From Crossaster papposus (Eukaryota > Echinodermata > Asteroidea > Velatida > Solasteridae): a stretch of 64,000 bases of DNA. Made by a program: the position numbers and the translations under genes. The notes under the pieces were generated by a model. That model was not told where the DNA came from. It did not search any database and saw only the letters and a list, made by a program, of their open reading frames with translations. Positions within the stretch are counted from its first letter, which is position 1, and each line of letters opens with the position of its first letter. Below, one piece after another: positions 12,086-25,000 of the stretch. The stretch lies in the NCBI GenBank assembly GCA_037893245.1, contig JBAIAA010000806.1, forward strand, positions 558,001-622,000. Direction: 5' to 3'.

Positions 12086-13677
12086 GGGGATTGTGTGCAC
12101 AAACCTATGGCGAATTTGAAACGCGTGTGTTAACGTTAACATTTTCAGAAAATCGAAATAAAATACTAACAAAGCATGCCCCGGGTCAAATTGCTAATTT
12201 TGCCATTCCTGGACGCCCCCCTCTATCTCCTAACACCCAGCCCCTTCCCGGGGCATGCTTTCCTTCATGCCCTTATTTGTGGGCGGGGATTGTGTGCACA
12301 AACCTATGGCGAATTTGAAACGCGTGTGTTAACGTTAACATTTTCAGAAAATCGAAATAAAATACTAACAAAGCATGCCCCGGGTCAAATTGCTAATTGT
12401 GCCATTCCTGGAGGCCCCCCTCTATCTCCTAACACCCAGCCCCTTCACGGGGCATGCTTTCCTTCATGCCCTTATTTGTGGGCGGGGATTGTGTGCACAA
12501 ACCTATGGCGAATTTGAAACGCGTGTGTTAACGTTACAATTTTCAGAAAATCGAAATAAAATACTAACAAAGCATGCCCCGGGTCAAATTGCTAATTGTG
12601 CCATTCCTGGAGGCCCCCCTCTATCTCCTAACACCCAGCCCCTTCCCGGGGCATGCTTTCCTTCATGCCCTTATTTGTGGGCGGGGATTGTGTGCACAAA
12701 CCTATGGCGAATTTGAAACGCGTGTGTTAACGTTAACATTTTCAGAAAATCGAAATAAAATACTAACAAAGCATGCCCCGGGTCAAATTGCTAATTTTGC
12801 CATTCCTGGAGGCCCCCCTCTATCTCCTAACACCCAGCCCCTTCCTGGGGCATGCTTTCCTTCATGCCCTTATTTGTGGGCGGGGATTGTGTGCACAAAC
12901 CTATGGCGAATTTGAAACGCGTGTGTTAACGTTACAATTTTCAGAAAATCGAAATAAAATACTAACAAAGCATGCCCCGGGTCAAATTGCTAATTTTGCC
13001 ATTCCTGGAGGCCCCCCTCTATCTCCTAACACCCAGCCCCTTCCCGGGGCATGCTTTCCTTCATGCCCTTATTTGTGGGCGGGGATTGTGTGCACAAACC
13101 TATGGCGAATTTGAAACGAGTGTGTTAACGTTAACATTTTCAGAAAATCGAAATAAAATACAAACAAAGCATGCCCCGGGTCAAATTGCTAATTTTGCCA
13201 TTCCTGGAGGCCCCCCTCTATCTCCTAACACCCAGCCCCTTCCCGGGGCATGCTTTCCTTCATGCCCTTATTTGTGGGCGGGGATTGTGTGCACAAACCT
13301 ATGGCGAATTTGAAACGCGTGTGTTAACGTTACAATTTTCAGAAAATCGAAATAAAATACTAACAAAGCATGCCCCGGGTCAAATTACTAATTTTGCCAT
13401 TCCTGGAGGCCCCCCTCTATCTCCTAACACCCAGCCCCTTCCCGGGGCATGCTTTCCTTCATGCCCTTATTTGTGGGCGGGGATTGTGTGCACAAACCTA
13501 TGGCGCATTTGAAACGCGTGTGTTAACGTTAACATTTTCAGAAAATCGAAATAAAATACTAACAAAGCATGCCCCGGGTCAAATTGCTAATTTTGCCATT
13601 CCTGGAGGCCCCCCTCTATCTCCTAACACCCAGCCCCTTCCCGGGGCATGCTTTCCTTCATGCCCTTATTTGTGGGC

Positions 13678-13699
13678 CTTCATGCCCTTATTTGTGGGC
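13678..13699 (+). repeat. 22-bp internal duplication (221-bp monomer)
   Basis: Same duplication, 1,614 bp (8 x 199 + 22) after the copy at 12,064, so this turn of the higher-order unit has two additional monomers. Confidence 0.95.
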
Positions 13700-15091
13700 G
13701 GGGATTGTGTGCACAAACCTATGGCGAATTTGAAACGCGTGTGTTAACGTTAACATTTTCAGAAAATCGAAATAAAATACTAACAAAGCATGCCCCGGGT
13801 CAAATTGCTAATTTTGCCATTCCTGGACGCCCCCCTCTATCTCCTAACACCCAGCCCCTTCCCGGGGCATGCTTTCCTTCATGCCCTTATTTGTGGGCGG
13901 GGATTGTGTGCACAAACCTATGGCGAATTTGAAACGCGTGTGTTAACGTTAACATTTTCAGAAAATCGAAATAAAATACTAACAAAGCATGCCCCGGGTC
14001 AAATTGCTAATTGTGCCATTCCTGGAGGCCCCCCTCTATCTCCTAACACCCAGCCCCTTCACGGGGCATGCTTTCCTTCATGCCCTTATTTGTGGGCGGG
14101 GATTGTGTGCACAAACCTATGGCGAATTTGAAACGCGTGTGTTAACGTTACAATTTTCAGAAAATCGAAATAAAATACTAACAAAGCATGCCCCGGGTCA
14201 AATTACTAATTTTGCCATTCCTGGAGGCCCCCCTCTATCTCCTAACACCCAGCCCCTTCCCGGGGCATGCTTTCCTTCATGCCCTTATTTGTGGGCGGGG
14301 ATTGTGTGCACAAACCTATGGCGAATTTGAAACGCGTGTGTTAACGTTACAATTTTCAGAAAATCAAAATAAAATACTAACAAAGCATGCCCCGGGTCAA
14401 ATTGCTAATTTTGCCATTCCTGGAGGCCCCCCTCTATCTCCTAACACCCAGCCCCTTCCCGGGGCATGCTTTCCGTCATGCCCTTATTTGTGGGCGGGGA
14501 TTGTGTGCACAAACCTATGGCGAATTTGAAACGCGTGTGTTAACGTTAAAATGTTCAGAAAATCGAAATAAAATACTAACAAAGCATGCCCCGGGTCAAA
14601 TTGCTAATTTTTCCATTCCTGGAGGCCCCCCTCTATCTCCTTACACCCAGCCCCTTCCCGGGGCATGCTTTCCTTCATGCCCTTATTTGTGGGCGGGGAT
14701 TGTGTGCACAAACCTATGGCGAATTTGAAACGCGTGTGTTAACGTTAACATTTTCAGAAAATCGAAATAAAATACTAACAAAGCATGCCCCGGGTCAAAT
14801 TGCTAATTGTGCCATTCCTGGAGGCCCCCCTCTATCTCCTAACACCCAGCCCCTTCCCGGGGCATGCTTTCCTTCATGCCCTTATTTGTGGGCGGGGATT
14901 GTGTGCACAAACCTATGGCGAATTTGAAACGCGTGTGTTAACGTAAACATTTTCAGAAAATCGAAATAAAATACTAACAAAGCATGCCCCGGGTCAAATT
15001 GCTAATTTTGCCATTCCTGGAGGCCCCCTCTATCTCCTAACACCCAGCCCCTTCCCGGGGCATGCTTTCCTTCATGCCCTTATTTGTGGGC

Positions 15092-15113
15092 CTTCATGCC
15101 CTTATTTGTTTGC
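15092..15113 (+). repeat. 22-bp internal duplication, TTTGC subtype
   Basis: Same duplication with the second copy ending TTTGC, as at 1,609. It follows a monomer with a 5-C run, a combination repeated at 16,311 and 17,526. Confidence 0.95.
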
Positions 15114-16310
15114 GGGGATTGTGTGCACAAACCTATGGCGAATTTGAAACGCGTGTGTTAACGTTAAAATGTTCAGAAAATCGAAATAAAATACTAACAA
15201 AGCATGCCCCGGGTCAAATTGCTAATTTTGCCATTCCTGGAGGCCCCCCTCTATCTCCTAACACCCAGCCCCTTCCCGGGGCATGCTTTCCTTCATGCCC
15301 TTATTTGTGGGCGGGGATTGTGTGCACAAACCTATGGCGAATTTGAAACGCGTGTGTTAACGTTAAAATTTTCAGAAAATCGAAATAAAATACTAACAAA
15401 GCATGCCCCGGGTCAAATTGCTAATTTTGCCATTCCTGGACGCCCCCCTCTATCTCCTAACACCCAGCCCCTTCCCGGGGCATGCTTTCCTTCATGCCCT
15501 TATTTGTGGGCGGGGATTGTGTGCACAAACCTATGGCGAATTTGAAACGCGTGTGTTAACGTTAAAATTTTCAGAAAATCGAAATAAAATACTAACAAAG
15601 CATGCCCCGGGTCAAATTGCTAATTTTGCCATTCCTGGAGGCCCCCCCCTCTATCTCCTAACACCCAGCCCCTTCCCGGGGCATGCTTTCCGTCATGCCC
15701 TTATTTGTGGGCGGGGATTGTGTGCACAAACCTATGGCGAATTTGAAACGCGTGTGTTAACGTTAAAATTTTCAGAAAATCGAAATAAAATACTAACAAA
15801 GCATGCCCCGGGTCAAATTGCTAATTTTGCCATTCCTGGAGGCCCCCCCCTCTATCTCCTAACACCCAGCCCCTTCCCGGGGCATGCTTTCCGTCATGCC
15901 CTTATTTGTGGGCGGGGATTGTGTGCACAAACCTATGGCGAATTTGAAACGCGTGTGTTAACGTTAACATTTTCAGAAAATCGAAATAAAATACTAACAA
16001 AGCATGCCCCGGGTCAAATTGCTAATTGTGCCATTCCTGGAGGCCCCCCTCTATCTCCTAACACCCAGCCCCTTCACGGGGCATGCTTTCCTTCATGCCC
16101 TTATTTGTGGGCGGGGATTGTGTGCACAAACCTATGGCGAATTTGAAACGCGTGTGTTAACGTAAACATTTTCAGAAAATCGAAATAAAATACTAACAAA
16201 GCATGCCCCGGGTCAAATTGCTAATTTTGCCATTCCTGGAGGCCCCCTCTATCTCCTAACACCCAGCCCCTTCCCGGGGCATGCTTTCCTTCATGCCCTT
16301 ATTTGTGGGC

Positions 16311-16332
16311 CTTCATGCCCTTATTTGTTTGC
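16311..16332 (+). repeat. 22-bp internal duplication, TTTGC subtype
   Basis: Same subtype as at 15,092 and 1,219 bp downstream. The spacing exceeds 6 x 199 + 22 by 3 bp because of local C-run changes: two monomers have eight C and one has five. Confidence 0.95.
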
Positions 16333-17525
16333 GGGGATTGTGTGCACAAACCTATGGCGAATTTGAAACGCGTGTGTTAACGTTAAAATGTTCAGAAAAT
16401 CGAAATAAAATACTAACAAAGCATGCCCCGGGTCAAATTGCTAATTTTGCCATTCCTGGAGGCCCCCCTCTATCTCCTAACACCCAGCCCCTTCCCGGGG
16501 CATGCTTTCCTTCATGCCCTTATTTGTGGGCGGGGATTGTGTGCACAAACCTATGGCGAATTTGAAACGCGTGTGTTAACGTTAAAATTTTCAGAACATC
16601 GAAATAAAATACTAACAAAGCATGCCCCGGGTCAAATTGCTAATTTTGCCATTCCTGGACGCCCCCCTCTATCTCCTAACACCCAGCCCCTTCCCGGGGC
16701 ATGCTTTCCTTCATGCCCTTATTTGTGGGCGGGGATTGTGTGCACAAACCTATGGCGAATTTGAAACGCGTGTGTTAACGTTAAAATTTTCAGAAAATCG
16801 AAATAAAATACTAACAAAGCATGCCCCGGGTCAAATTGCTAATTTTGCCATTCCTGGAGGCCCCCCTCTATCTCCTAACACCCAGCCCCTGCCCGGGGCA
16901 TGCTTTCCTTCATGCCCTTATTTGTGGGCGGGGATTGTGTGCACAAACCTATGGCGAATTTGAAACGCGTGTGTTAACGTTAAAATGTTCAGAAAATCGA
17001 AATAAAATACTAACAAAGCATGCCCCGGGTCAAATTGCTAATTTTTCCATTCCTGGAGTCCCCCCTCTATCTCCTTACACCCAGCCCCTTCCCGGGGCAT
17101 GCTTTCCTTCATGCCCTTATTTGTGGGCGGGGATTGTGTGCACAAACCTATGGCGAATTTGAAACGCGTGTGTTAACGTTAACATTTTCAGAAAATCGAA
17201 ATAAAATACTAACAAAGCATGCCCCGGGTCAAATTGCTAATTGTGCCATTCCTGGAGGCCCCCCTCTATCTCCTAACACCCAGCCCCTTCCCGGGGCATG
17301 CTTTCCTTCATGCCCTTATTTGTGGGCGGGGATTGTGTGCACAAACCTATGGCGAATTTGAAACGCGTGTGTTAACGTAAACATTTTCAGAAAATCGAAA
17401 TAAAATACTAACAAAGCATGCCCCGGGTCAAATTGCTAATTTTGCCATTCCTGGAGGCCCCCTCTATCTCCTAACACCCAGCCCCTTCCCGGGGCATGCT
17501 TTCCTTCATGCCCTTATTTGTGGGC

Positions 17526-17547
17526 CTTCATGCCCTTATTTGCTTGC
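17526..17547 (+). repeat. 22-bp internal duplication, CTTGC subtype
   Basis: The last 22-bp duplication in the window, 1,215 bp after the previous one, with the second copy ending GCTTGC. The following monomer also has CCTATTGCG in place of CCTATGGCG. No further copy is seen in the remaining 46 kb. Confidence 0.95.
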
Positions 17548-17574
17548 GGGGATTGTGTGCACAAACCTATTGCG

Positions 17575-20500
17575 AATTTGAAACGCGTGTGTTAACGTTA
17601 AAATGTTCAGAAAATCGAAATAAAATACTAACAAAGCATGCCCCGGGTCAAATTGCTAATTTTGCCATTCCTGGAGGCCCCCCTCTATCTCCTAACACCC
17701 AGCCGCTTCCCGGGGCATGCTTTCCTTCATGCCCTTATTTGTGGGCGGGGATTGTGTGCACAAACCTATGGCGAATTTGAAACGCGTGTGTTAACGTTAA
17801 AATTTTCAGAAAATCGAAATAAAATACTAACAAAGCATGCCCCGGGTCAAATTGCTAATTTTGCCATTCCTGGACGCCCCCCTCTATCTCCTATCACCCA
17901 GCCCCTTCCCGGGGCATGCTTTCCTTCATGCCCTTATTTGTGGGCTGGGATTGTGTGCACAAACCTATGGCGAATTTGAAACGCGTGTGTTAACGTTAAA
18001 ATTTTCAGAAAATCGAAATAAAATACTAACAAAGCATGCCCTGGGTCAAATTGCTAATTTTGCCATTCCTGGAGGCCCCCCTCTATCTCCTAACACCCAG
18101 CCCCTGCCCGGGGCATGCTTTCCTTCATGCCCTTATTTGTGGGCGGGGATTGTGTGCACAAACCTATGGCGAATTTGAAACGCGTGTGTTAACGTTAACA
18201 TTTTCAGAAAATCGAAATAAAATACTAACAAAGCATGCCCGGGTCAAATTGCTAATTGTGCCATTCCTGGAGGCCCCCCTCTATCTCCTAACACCCAGCC
18301 CCTTCCCGGGGCATGCTTTCCTTCATGCCCTTATTTGTGGGCGGGGATTGTGTGCACAAACCTATGGCGCATTTGAAACGCGTGTGTTAACGTTAACATT
18401 TTCAGAAAATCGAAATAAAATACTAACAAAGCATGCCCCGGGTCAAATTGCTAATTTTGCCATTCCTGGAGGCCCCCCTCTATCTCCTAACACCCAGCCC
18501 CTTCCCGGGGCATGCTTTCCTTCATGCCCTTATTTGTGGGCGGGGATTGTGTGCACAAACCTATGGCGAATTTGAAACGCGTGTGTTAACGTTACAATTT
18601 TTAGAAAATCGAAATAAAATACTAACAAAGCATGCCCCGGGGTCAAATTGCTAATTTTGCCATTCCTGGAGGCCCCCCTCTATCTCCTAACACCCAGCCC
18701 CTTCCCGGGGCATGCTTTCCTTCAGGCCCTTATTTGTGGGCGGGGATTGTGTGCACAAACCTATGGCGAATTTGAAACGCGTGTGTTAACGTTAACATTT
18801 TCAGAAGGTCGAAATAAAATACTAACAAAGCATGCCCCGGGTCAAATTGCTAATTTTGCCATTCCTGGAGGCCCCCCTCTATCTCCTAACACCCAGCCCC
18901 TTCCCGGGGCATGCTTTCCTTCATGCCCTTATTTGTGGGCGGGGATTGTGTGCACAAACCTATGGCGAATTTGAAACGCGTGTGTTAACGTTAACATTTT
19001 CAGAAAATCGAAATAAAATACTAACAAAGCATGCCCCTGGTCAAATTGCTAATTTTGCCATTCCTGGAGGCCCCCCTCTATCTCCTAACACCCAGCCCCT
19101 TCCCGGGGCATGCTTTCCTTCATGCCCTTATTTGTGGGCGGGGATTGTGTGCACAAACCTATGGCGAATTTGAAACGCGTGTGTTAACGTTAACATTTTC
19201 AGAAAATCGAAATAAAATACTAACAAAGCATGCCCAGGGTCAAATTGCTAATTTTGCCATTCCTGGAGGCCCCCCTCTATCTCCTAACACCCAGCCGCTT
19301 CCCGCAGCATGCTTTCCTTCATGCCCTTATTTGTGGGCGGGGATTGTGTGCACAAACCTATGGCGAATTTGAAACGCGTGTGTTAACGTTAAAATTTTCA
19401 GAAAATCGAAATAAAATACTAACAAAGCATGCCCCGGGTCAAATTGCTAATTTTGCCATTCCTGGAGGCCCCCCTCTATCTCCTAACACCCAGCCCCTTC
19501 CCGGGGCATGCTTTTCTTCATGCCCTTAATTGTGGGCGGGGATTGTGTGCACAAACCTATGGCGAATTTGAAACGCGTGTGTTAACGTTAACATTTTCAG
19601 AAAATCGAAATAAAATACTAACAAAGCATGTCCCTGGTCAAATTGCTAATTTTGCCATTTCTGGAGGCCCCTCTCTATCTCCTAAAACCCAGCCCCTTCC
19701 CGGGGCATGCTTTCCTTCATGCCCTTATTTGTGGGCGGGGATTGTGTGCACAAACCTATGGCGAATTTGAAACGCGTGTGTTAACGTTAAAATGTTCAGA
19801 AAATCGAAATAAAATACTAACAAAGCATGCCCAGGGTCAAATTGCTAATTTTGCCATTCCTGGAGGCCCCCCTCTATCTCCTAACACCCAGCCCCTTCCC
19901 GGAGCATGCTTTCCTTCATGCCCTTATTTGTGGGCGGGGATTGTGTGCACAAACCTATGGCGAATTTGAAACGCGTGTGTTAACGTTAACATTTTCAGAA
20001 AATCGAAATAAAATACTAACAAAGCATGCCCCGGGTCAAATTGCTAATTCTGCCATTCCTGGAGGCCCCCCTCTATCTCCTAACACCCAGCCCCTTCCCG
20101 GGGCATGCTTTCCTTCATTCCCTTATTTGTGGGCGGGGATTGTGTGCACAAACCTATGGCGAATTTGAAACGCGTGTGTTAACGTTAAAATGTTCAGAAA
20201 ATCGAAATAAAATACTAACAAAGCATGCCCCGGGTCAAATTGCTAATTTTGCCATTCCTGGAGGCCCCCCTCTATCTCCTAACACCCAGCCGCTTCCCGG
20301 GGCATGCTTTCCTTCATGCCCTTATTTGTGGGCGGGGATTGTGTGCACAAACCTATGGCGAATTTGAAACGCGTGTGTTAACGTTAAAATTTTCAGAAAA
20401 TCGAAATAAAATACTAACAAAGCATGCCCCGGGTCAAATTGCTAATTTTGCCATTCCTGGACGCCCCCCTCTATCTCCTATCACCCAGCCCCTTCCCGGG

Positions 20501-22877
20501 GCATGCTTTCCTTCATGCCCTTATTTGTGGGCTGGGATTGTGTGCACAAACCTATGGCGAATTTGAAACGCGTGTGTTAACGTTAAAATTTTCAGAAAAT
20601 CGAAATAAAATACTAACAAAGCATGCCCTGGGTCAAATTGCTAATTTTGCCATTCCTGGAGGCCCCCCTCTATCTCCTAACACCCAGCCCCTGCCCGGGG
20701 CATGCTTTCCTTCATGCCCTTATTTGTGGGCGGGGATTGTGTGCACAAACCTATGGCGAATTTGAAACGCGTGTGTTAACGTTAACATTTTCAGAAAATC
20801 GAAATAAAATACTAACAAAGCATGCCCGGGTCAAATTGCTAATTGTGCCATTCCTGGAGGCCCCCCTCTATCTCCTAACACCCAGCCCCTTCCCGGGGCA
20901 TGCTTTCCTTCATGCCCTTATTTGTGGGCGGGGATTGTGTGCACAAACCTATGGCGCATTTGAAACGCGTGTGTTAACGTTAACATTTTCAGAAAATCGA
21001 AATAAAATACTAACAAAGCATGCCCCGGGTCAAATTGCTAATTTTGCCATTCCTGGAGGCCCCCCTCTATCTCCTAACACCCAGCCCCTTCCCGGGGCAT
21101 GCTTTCCTTCATGCCCTTATTTGTGGGCGGGGATTGTGTGCACAAACCTATGGCGAATTTGAAACGCGTGTGTTAACGTTACAATTTTTAGAAAATCGAA
21201 ATAAAATACTAACAAAGCATGCCCCGGGGTCAAATTGCTAATTTTGCCATTCCTGGAGGCCCCCCTCTATCTCCTAACACCCAGCCCCTTCCCGGGGCAT
21301 GCTTTCCTTCAGGCCCTTATTTGTGGGCGGGGATTGTGTGCACAAACCTATGGCGAATTTGAAACGCGTGTGTTAACGTTAACATTTTCAGAAGGTCGAA
21401 ATAAAATACTAACAAAGCATGCCCCGGGTCAAATTGCTAATTTTGCCATTCCTGGAGGCCCCCCTCTATCTCCTAACACCCAGCCCCTTCCCGGGGCATG
21501 CTTTCCTTCATGCCCTTATTTGTGGGCGGGGATTGTGTGCACAAACCTATGGCGAATTTGAAACGCGTGTGTTAACGTTAACATTTTCAGAAAATCGAAA
21601 TAAAATACTAACAAAGCATGCCCCTGGTCAAATTGCTAATTTTGCCATTCCTGGAGGCCCCCCTCTATCTCCTAACACCCAGCCCCTTCCCGGGGCATGC
21701 TTTCCTTCATGCCCTTATTTGTGGGCGGGGATTGTGTGCACAAACCTATGGCGAATTTGAAACGCGTGTGTTAACGTTAACATTTTCAGAAAATCGAAAT
21801 AAAATACTAACAAAGCATGCCCAGGGTCAAATTGCTAATTTTGCCATTCCTGGAGGCCCCCCTCTATCTCCTAACACCCAGCCGCTTCCCGCAGCATGCT
21901 TTCCTTCATGCCCTTATTTGTGGGCGGGGATTGTGTGCACAAACCTATGGCGAATTTGAAACGCGTGTGTTAACGTTAAAATTTTCAGAAAATCGAAATA
22001 AAATACTAACAAAGCATGCCCCGGGTCAAATTGCTAATTTTGCCATTCCTGGAGGCCCCCCTCTATCTCCTAACACCCAGCCCCTTCCCGGGGCATGCTT
22101 TTCTTCATGCCCTTAATTGTGGGCGGGGATTGTGTGCACAAACCTATGGCGAATTTGAAACGCGTGTGTTAACGTTAACATTTTCAGAAAATCGAAATAA
22201 AATACTAACAAAGCATGTCCCTGGTCAAATTGCTAATTTTGCCATTTCTGGAGGCCCCTCTCTATCTCCTAAAACCCAGCCCCTTCCCGGGGCATGCTTT
22301 CCTTCATGCCCTTATTTGTGGGCGGGGATTGTGTGCACAAACCTATGGCGAATTTGAAACGCGTGTGTTAACGTTAAAATGTTCAGAAAATCGAAATAAA
22401 ATACTAACAAAGCATGCCCAGGGTCAAATTGCTAATTTTGCCATTCCTGGAGGCCCCCCTCTATCTCCTAACACCCAGCCCCTTCCCGGAGCATGCTTTC
22501 CTTCATGCCCTTATTTGTGGGCGGGGATTGTGTGCACAAACCTATGGCGAATTTGAAACGCGTGTGTTAACGTTAACATTTTCAGAAAATCGAAATAAAA
22601 TACTAACAAAGCATGCCCCGGGTCAAATTGCTAATTCTGCCATTCCTGGAGGCCCCCCTCTATCTCCTAACACCCAGCCCCTTCCCGGGGCATGCTTTCC
22701 TTCATTCCCTTATTTGTGGGCGGGGATTGTGTGCACAAACCTATGGCGAATTTGAAACGCGTGTGTTAACGTTAAAATGTTCAGAAAATCGAAATAAAAT
22801 ACTAACAAAGCATGCCCCGGGTCAAATTGCTAATTTTGCCATTCCTGGAGGCCCCCCTCTATCTCCTAACACCCAGC
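17575..22877. repeat. 2,587-bp (13-monomer) higher-order repeat, two tandem copies
   Basis: Every variant monomer from about 17.58 kb recurs 2,587 bp later, up to about 22.88 kb. Markers include GGGCTGGG (17,945/20,532), the short GCATGCCCGGGTC (18,236/20,823), the long CCCCGGGGTC (18,631/21,218), AGAAGGTCG, CCCGCAGC and CCTAAAACC. The +1 and -1 length variants cancel, giving exactly 13 x 199. The left limit is set by CCTATTGCG versus CCTATGGCG (about 17,570/20,157) and the right by CCGCTTCCC versus CCCCTTCCC (about 20,291/22,878). I noticed no difference between the copies. Confidence 0.9.
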
Positions 22878-25000
22878 CCCTTCCCGGGGCATGCTTTCCT
22901 TCATTCCCTTATTTGTGGGCGGGGATTGTGTGCACAAACCTATGACGAATTTGAAACGCGTGTGTTAACGTTAAAATGTTCAGAAAATCGAAATAAAATA
23001 CTAACAAAGCATGCCCCGGGTCAAATTGCTAATTTTGCCATTCCTGGAGGCCCCCCTCTATCTCCTAACACCCAGCCCCTTCCCGGGGCATGCTTTCCTT
23101 CATGCCCTTATTTGTGGGCGGGGATTGTGTGCACAAACCTATGGCGAATTTGAAACGCGTGTGTTAACGTTACAATTTTCAGAAAATCGAAATAAAATAC
23201 TAACAAAGCATGCCCCGGGTCAAATTGCTAATTCTGCCATTCCTGGAGGCCCCCCTCTATCTCCTAACACCCAGCCCCTTCCCGGGGCATGCTTTCCTTC
23301 ATGCCCTTATTTGTGGGCGGGGATTGTGTGCACAAACCTATGGCGAATTTGAAACGCGTGTGTTAACGTTAACATTTTCAGAAAATCGAAATAAAATACT
23401 AACAAAGCATGCCCAGGGTCAAATTGCTAATTTTGCCATTCCTGGAGGCCCCCCTCTATCTCCTAACACCCAGCCGCTTCCCGCAGCATGCTTTCCTTCA
23501 TGCCCTTATTTGTGGGCTGGGATTGTGTGCACAAACCTATGGCGAATTTGAAACGCGTGTGTTAACGTTAAAATTTTCAGAAAATCGAAATAAAATACTA
23601 ACAAAGCATGCCCCGGGTAAAATTGCTAATTTTGCCATTCCTGGAGGCCCCCCTCTATCTCCTAACACCCAGCCCCTTCCCGGGGCATGCTTTTCTTCAT
23701 GCCCTTAATTGTGGGCGGGGATTGTGTGCACAAACCTATGGCGAATTTGAAACGCGTGTGTTAACGTTAACATTTTCAGAAAATCGAAATAAAATACTAA
23801 CAAAGCATGTCCCTGGTCAAATTGCTAATTTTGCCATTTCTGGAGGCCCCTCTCTATCTCCTAAAACCCAGCCCCTTCCCGGGGCATGCTTTCCTTCATG
23901 CCCTTATTTGTGGGCGGGGATTGTGTGCACAAACCTATGGCGAATTTGAAACGCGTGTGTTAACGTTAAAATGTTCAGAAAATCGAAATAAAATACTAAC
24001 AAAGCATGCCCAGGGTCAAATTGCTAATTTTGCCATTCCTGGAGGCCCCCCTCTATCTCCTAACACCCAGCCCCTTCCCGGGGCATGCTTTCCTTCATGC
24101 CCTTATTTGTGGGCGGGGATTGTGTGCACAAACCTATGGCGAATTTGAAACGCGTGTGTTAACGTTAACATTTTCAGAAAATCGAAATAAAATACTAACA
24201 AAGCATGCCCAGGGTCAAATTGCTAATTTTGCCATTCCTGGAGGCCACCCTCTATCTCCTAACACCCAGCCGCTTCCCGCAGCATGCTTTCCTTCATGCC
24301 CTTATTTGTGGGCGGGGATTGTGTGCACAAACCTATGGCGAATTTGAAACGCGTGTGTTAACGTTAAAATTTTCAGAAAATCGAAATAAAATACTAACAA
24401 AGCATGCCCCGGGTCAAATTGCTAATTTTGCCATTCCTGGAGGCCCCCCTCTATCTCCTAACACCCAGCCCCTTCCCGGGGCATGCTTTTCTTCATGCCC
24501 TTAATTGTGGGCGGGGATTGTGTGCACAAACCTATGGCGAATTTGAAACGCGTGTGTTAACGTTAACATTTTCAGAAAATCGAAATAAAATACTAACAAA
24601 GCATGTCCCTGGTCAAATTGCTAATTTTGCCATTTCTGGAGGCCCCTCTCTATCTCCTAAAACCCAGCCCCTTCCCGGGGCATGCTTTCCTTCATGCCCT
24701 TATTTGTGGGCGGGGATTGTGTGCACAAACCTATGGCGAATTTGAAACGCGTGTGTTAACGTTAAAATGTTCAGAAAATCGAAATAAAATACTAACAAAG
24801 CATGCCCAGGGTCAAATTGCTAATTTTTCCATTCCTGGAGGCCCCCCTCTATCTCCTAACACCCAGCCCCTTCCCGGAGCATGCTTTCCTTCATGCCCTT
24901 ATTTGTGGGCGGGGATTGTGTGCACAAACCTATGGCGAATTTGAAACGCGTGTGTTAACGTTAACATTTTCAGAAAATCGAAATAAAATACTAACAAAGC

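Larger units (their letters stand above)
14970..18030. repeat. Higher-order unit of about 1,217 bp, TTTGC/CTTGC series
   Basis: Six monomers including one 221-bp monomer repeat with offsets of 1,219 and 1,215 bp (22-bp markers at 15,092, 16,311 and 17,526). The shared order is AACGTAAACATT, a 5-C run, the 22-bp duplication ending TTTGC or CTTGC, then AAAATGTTCAG. The middle unit differs by two monomers with eight C after GGAGG near 15,646 and 15,845. The third unit runs into the 2,587-bp higher-order repeat. Confidence 0.8.
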
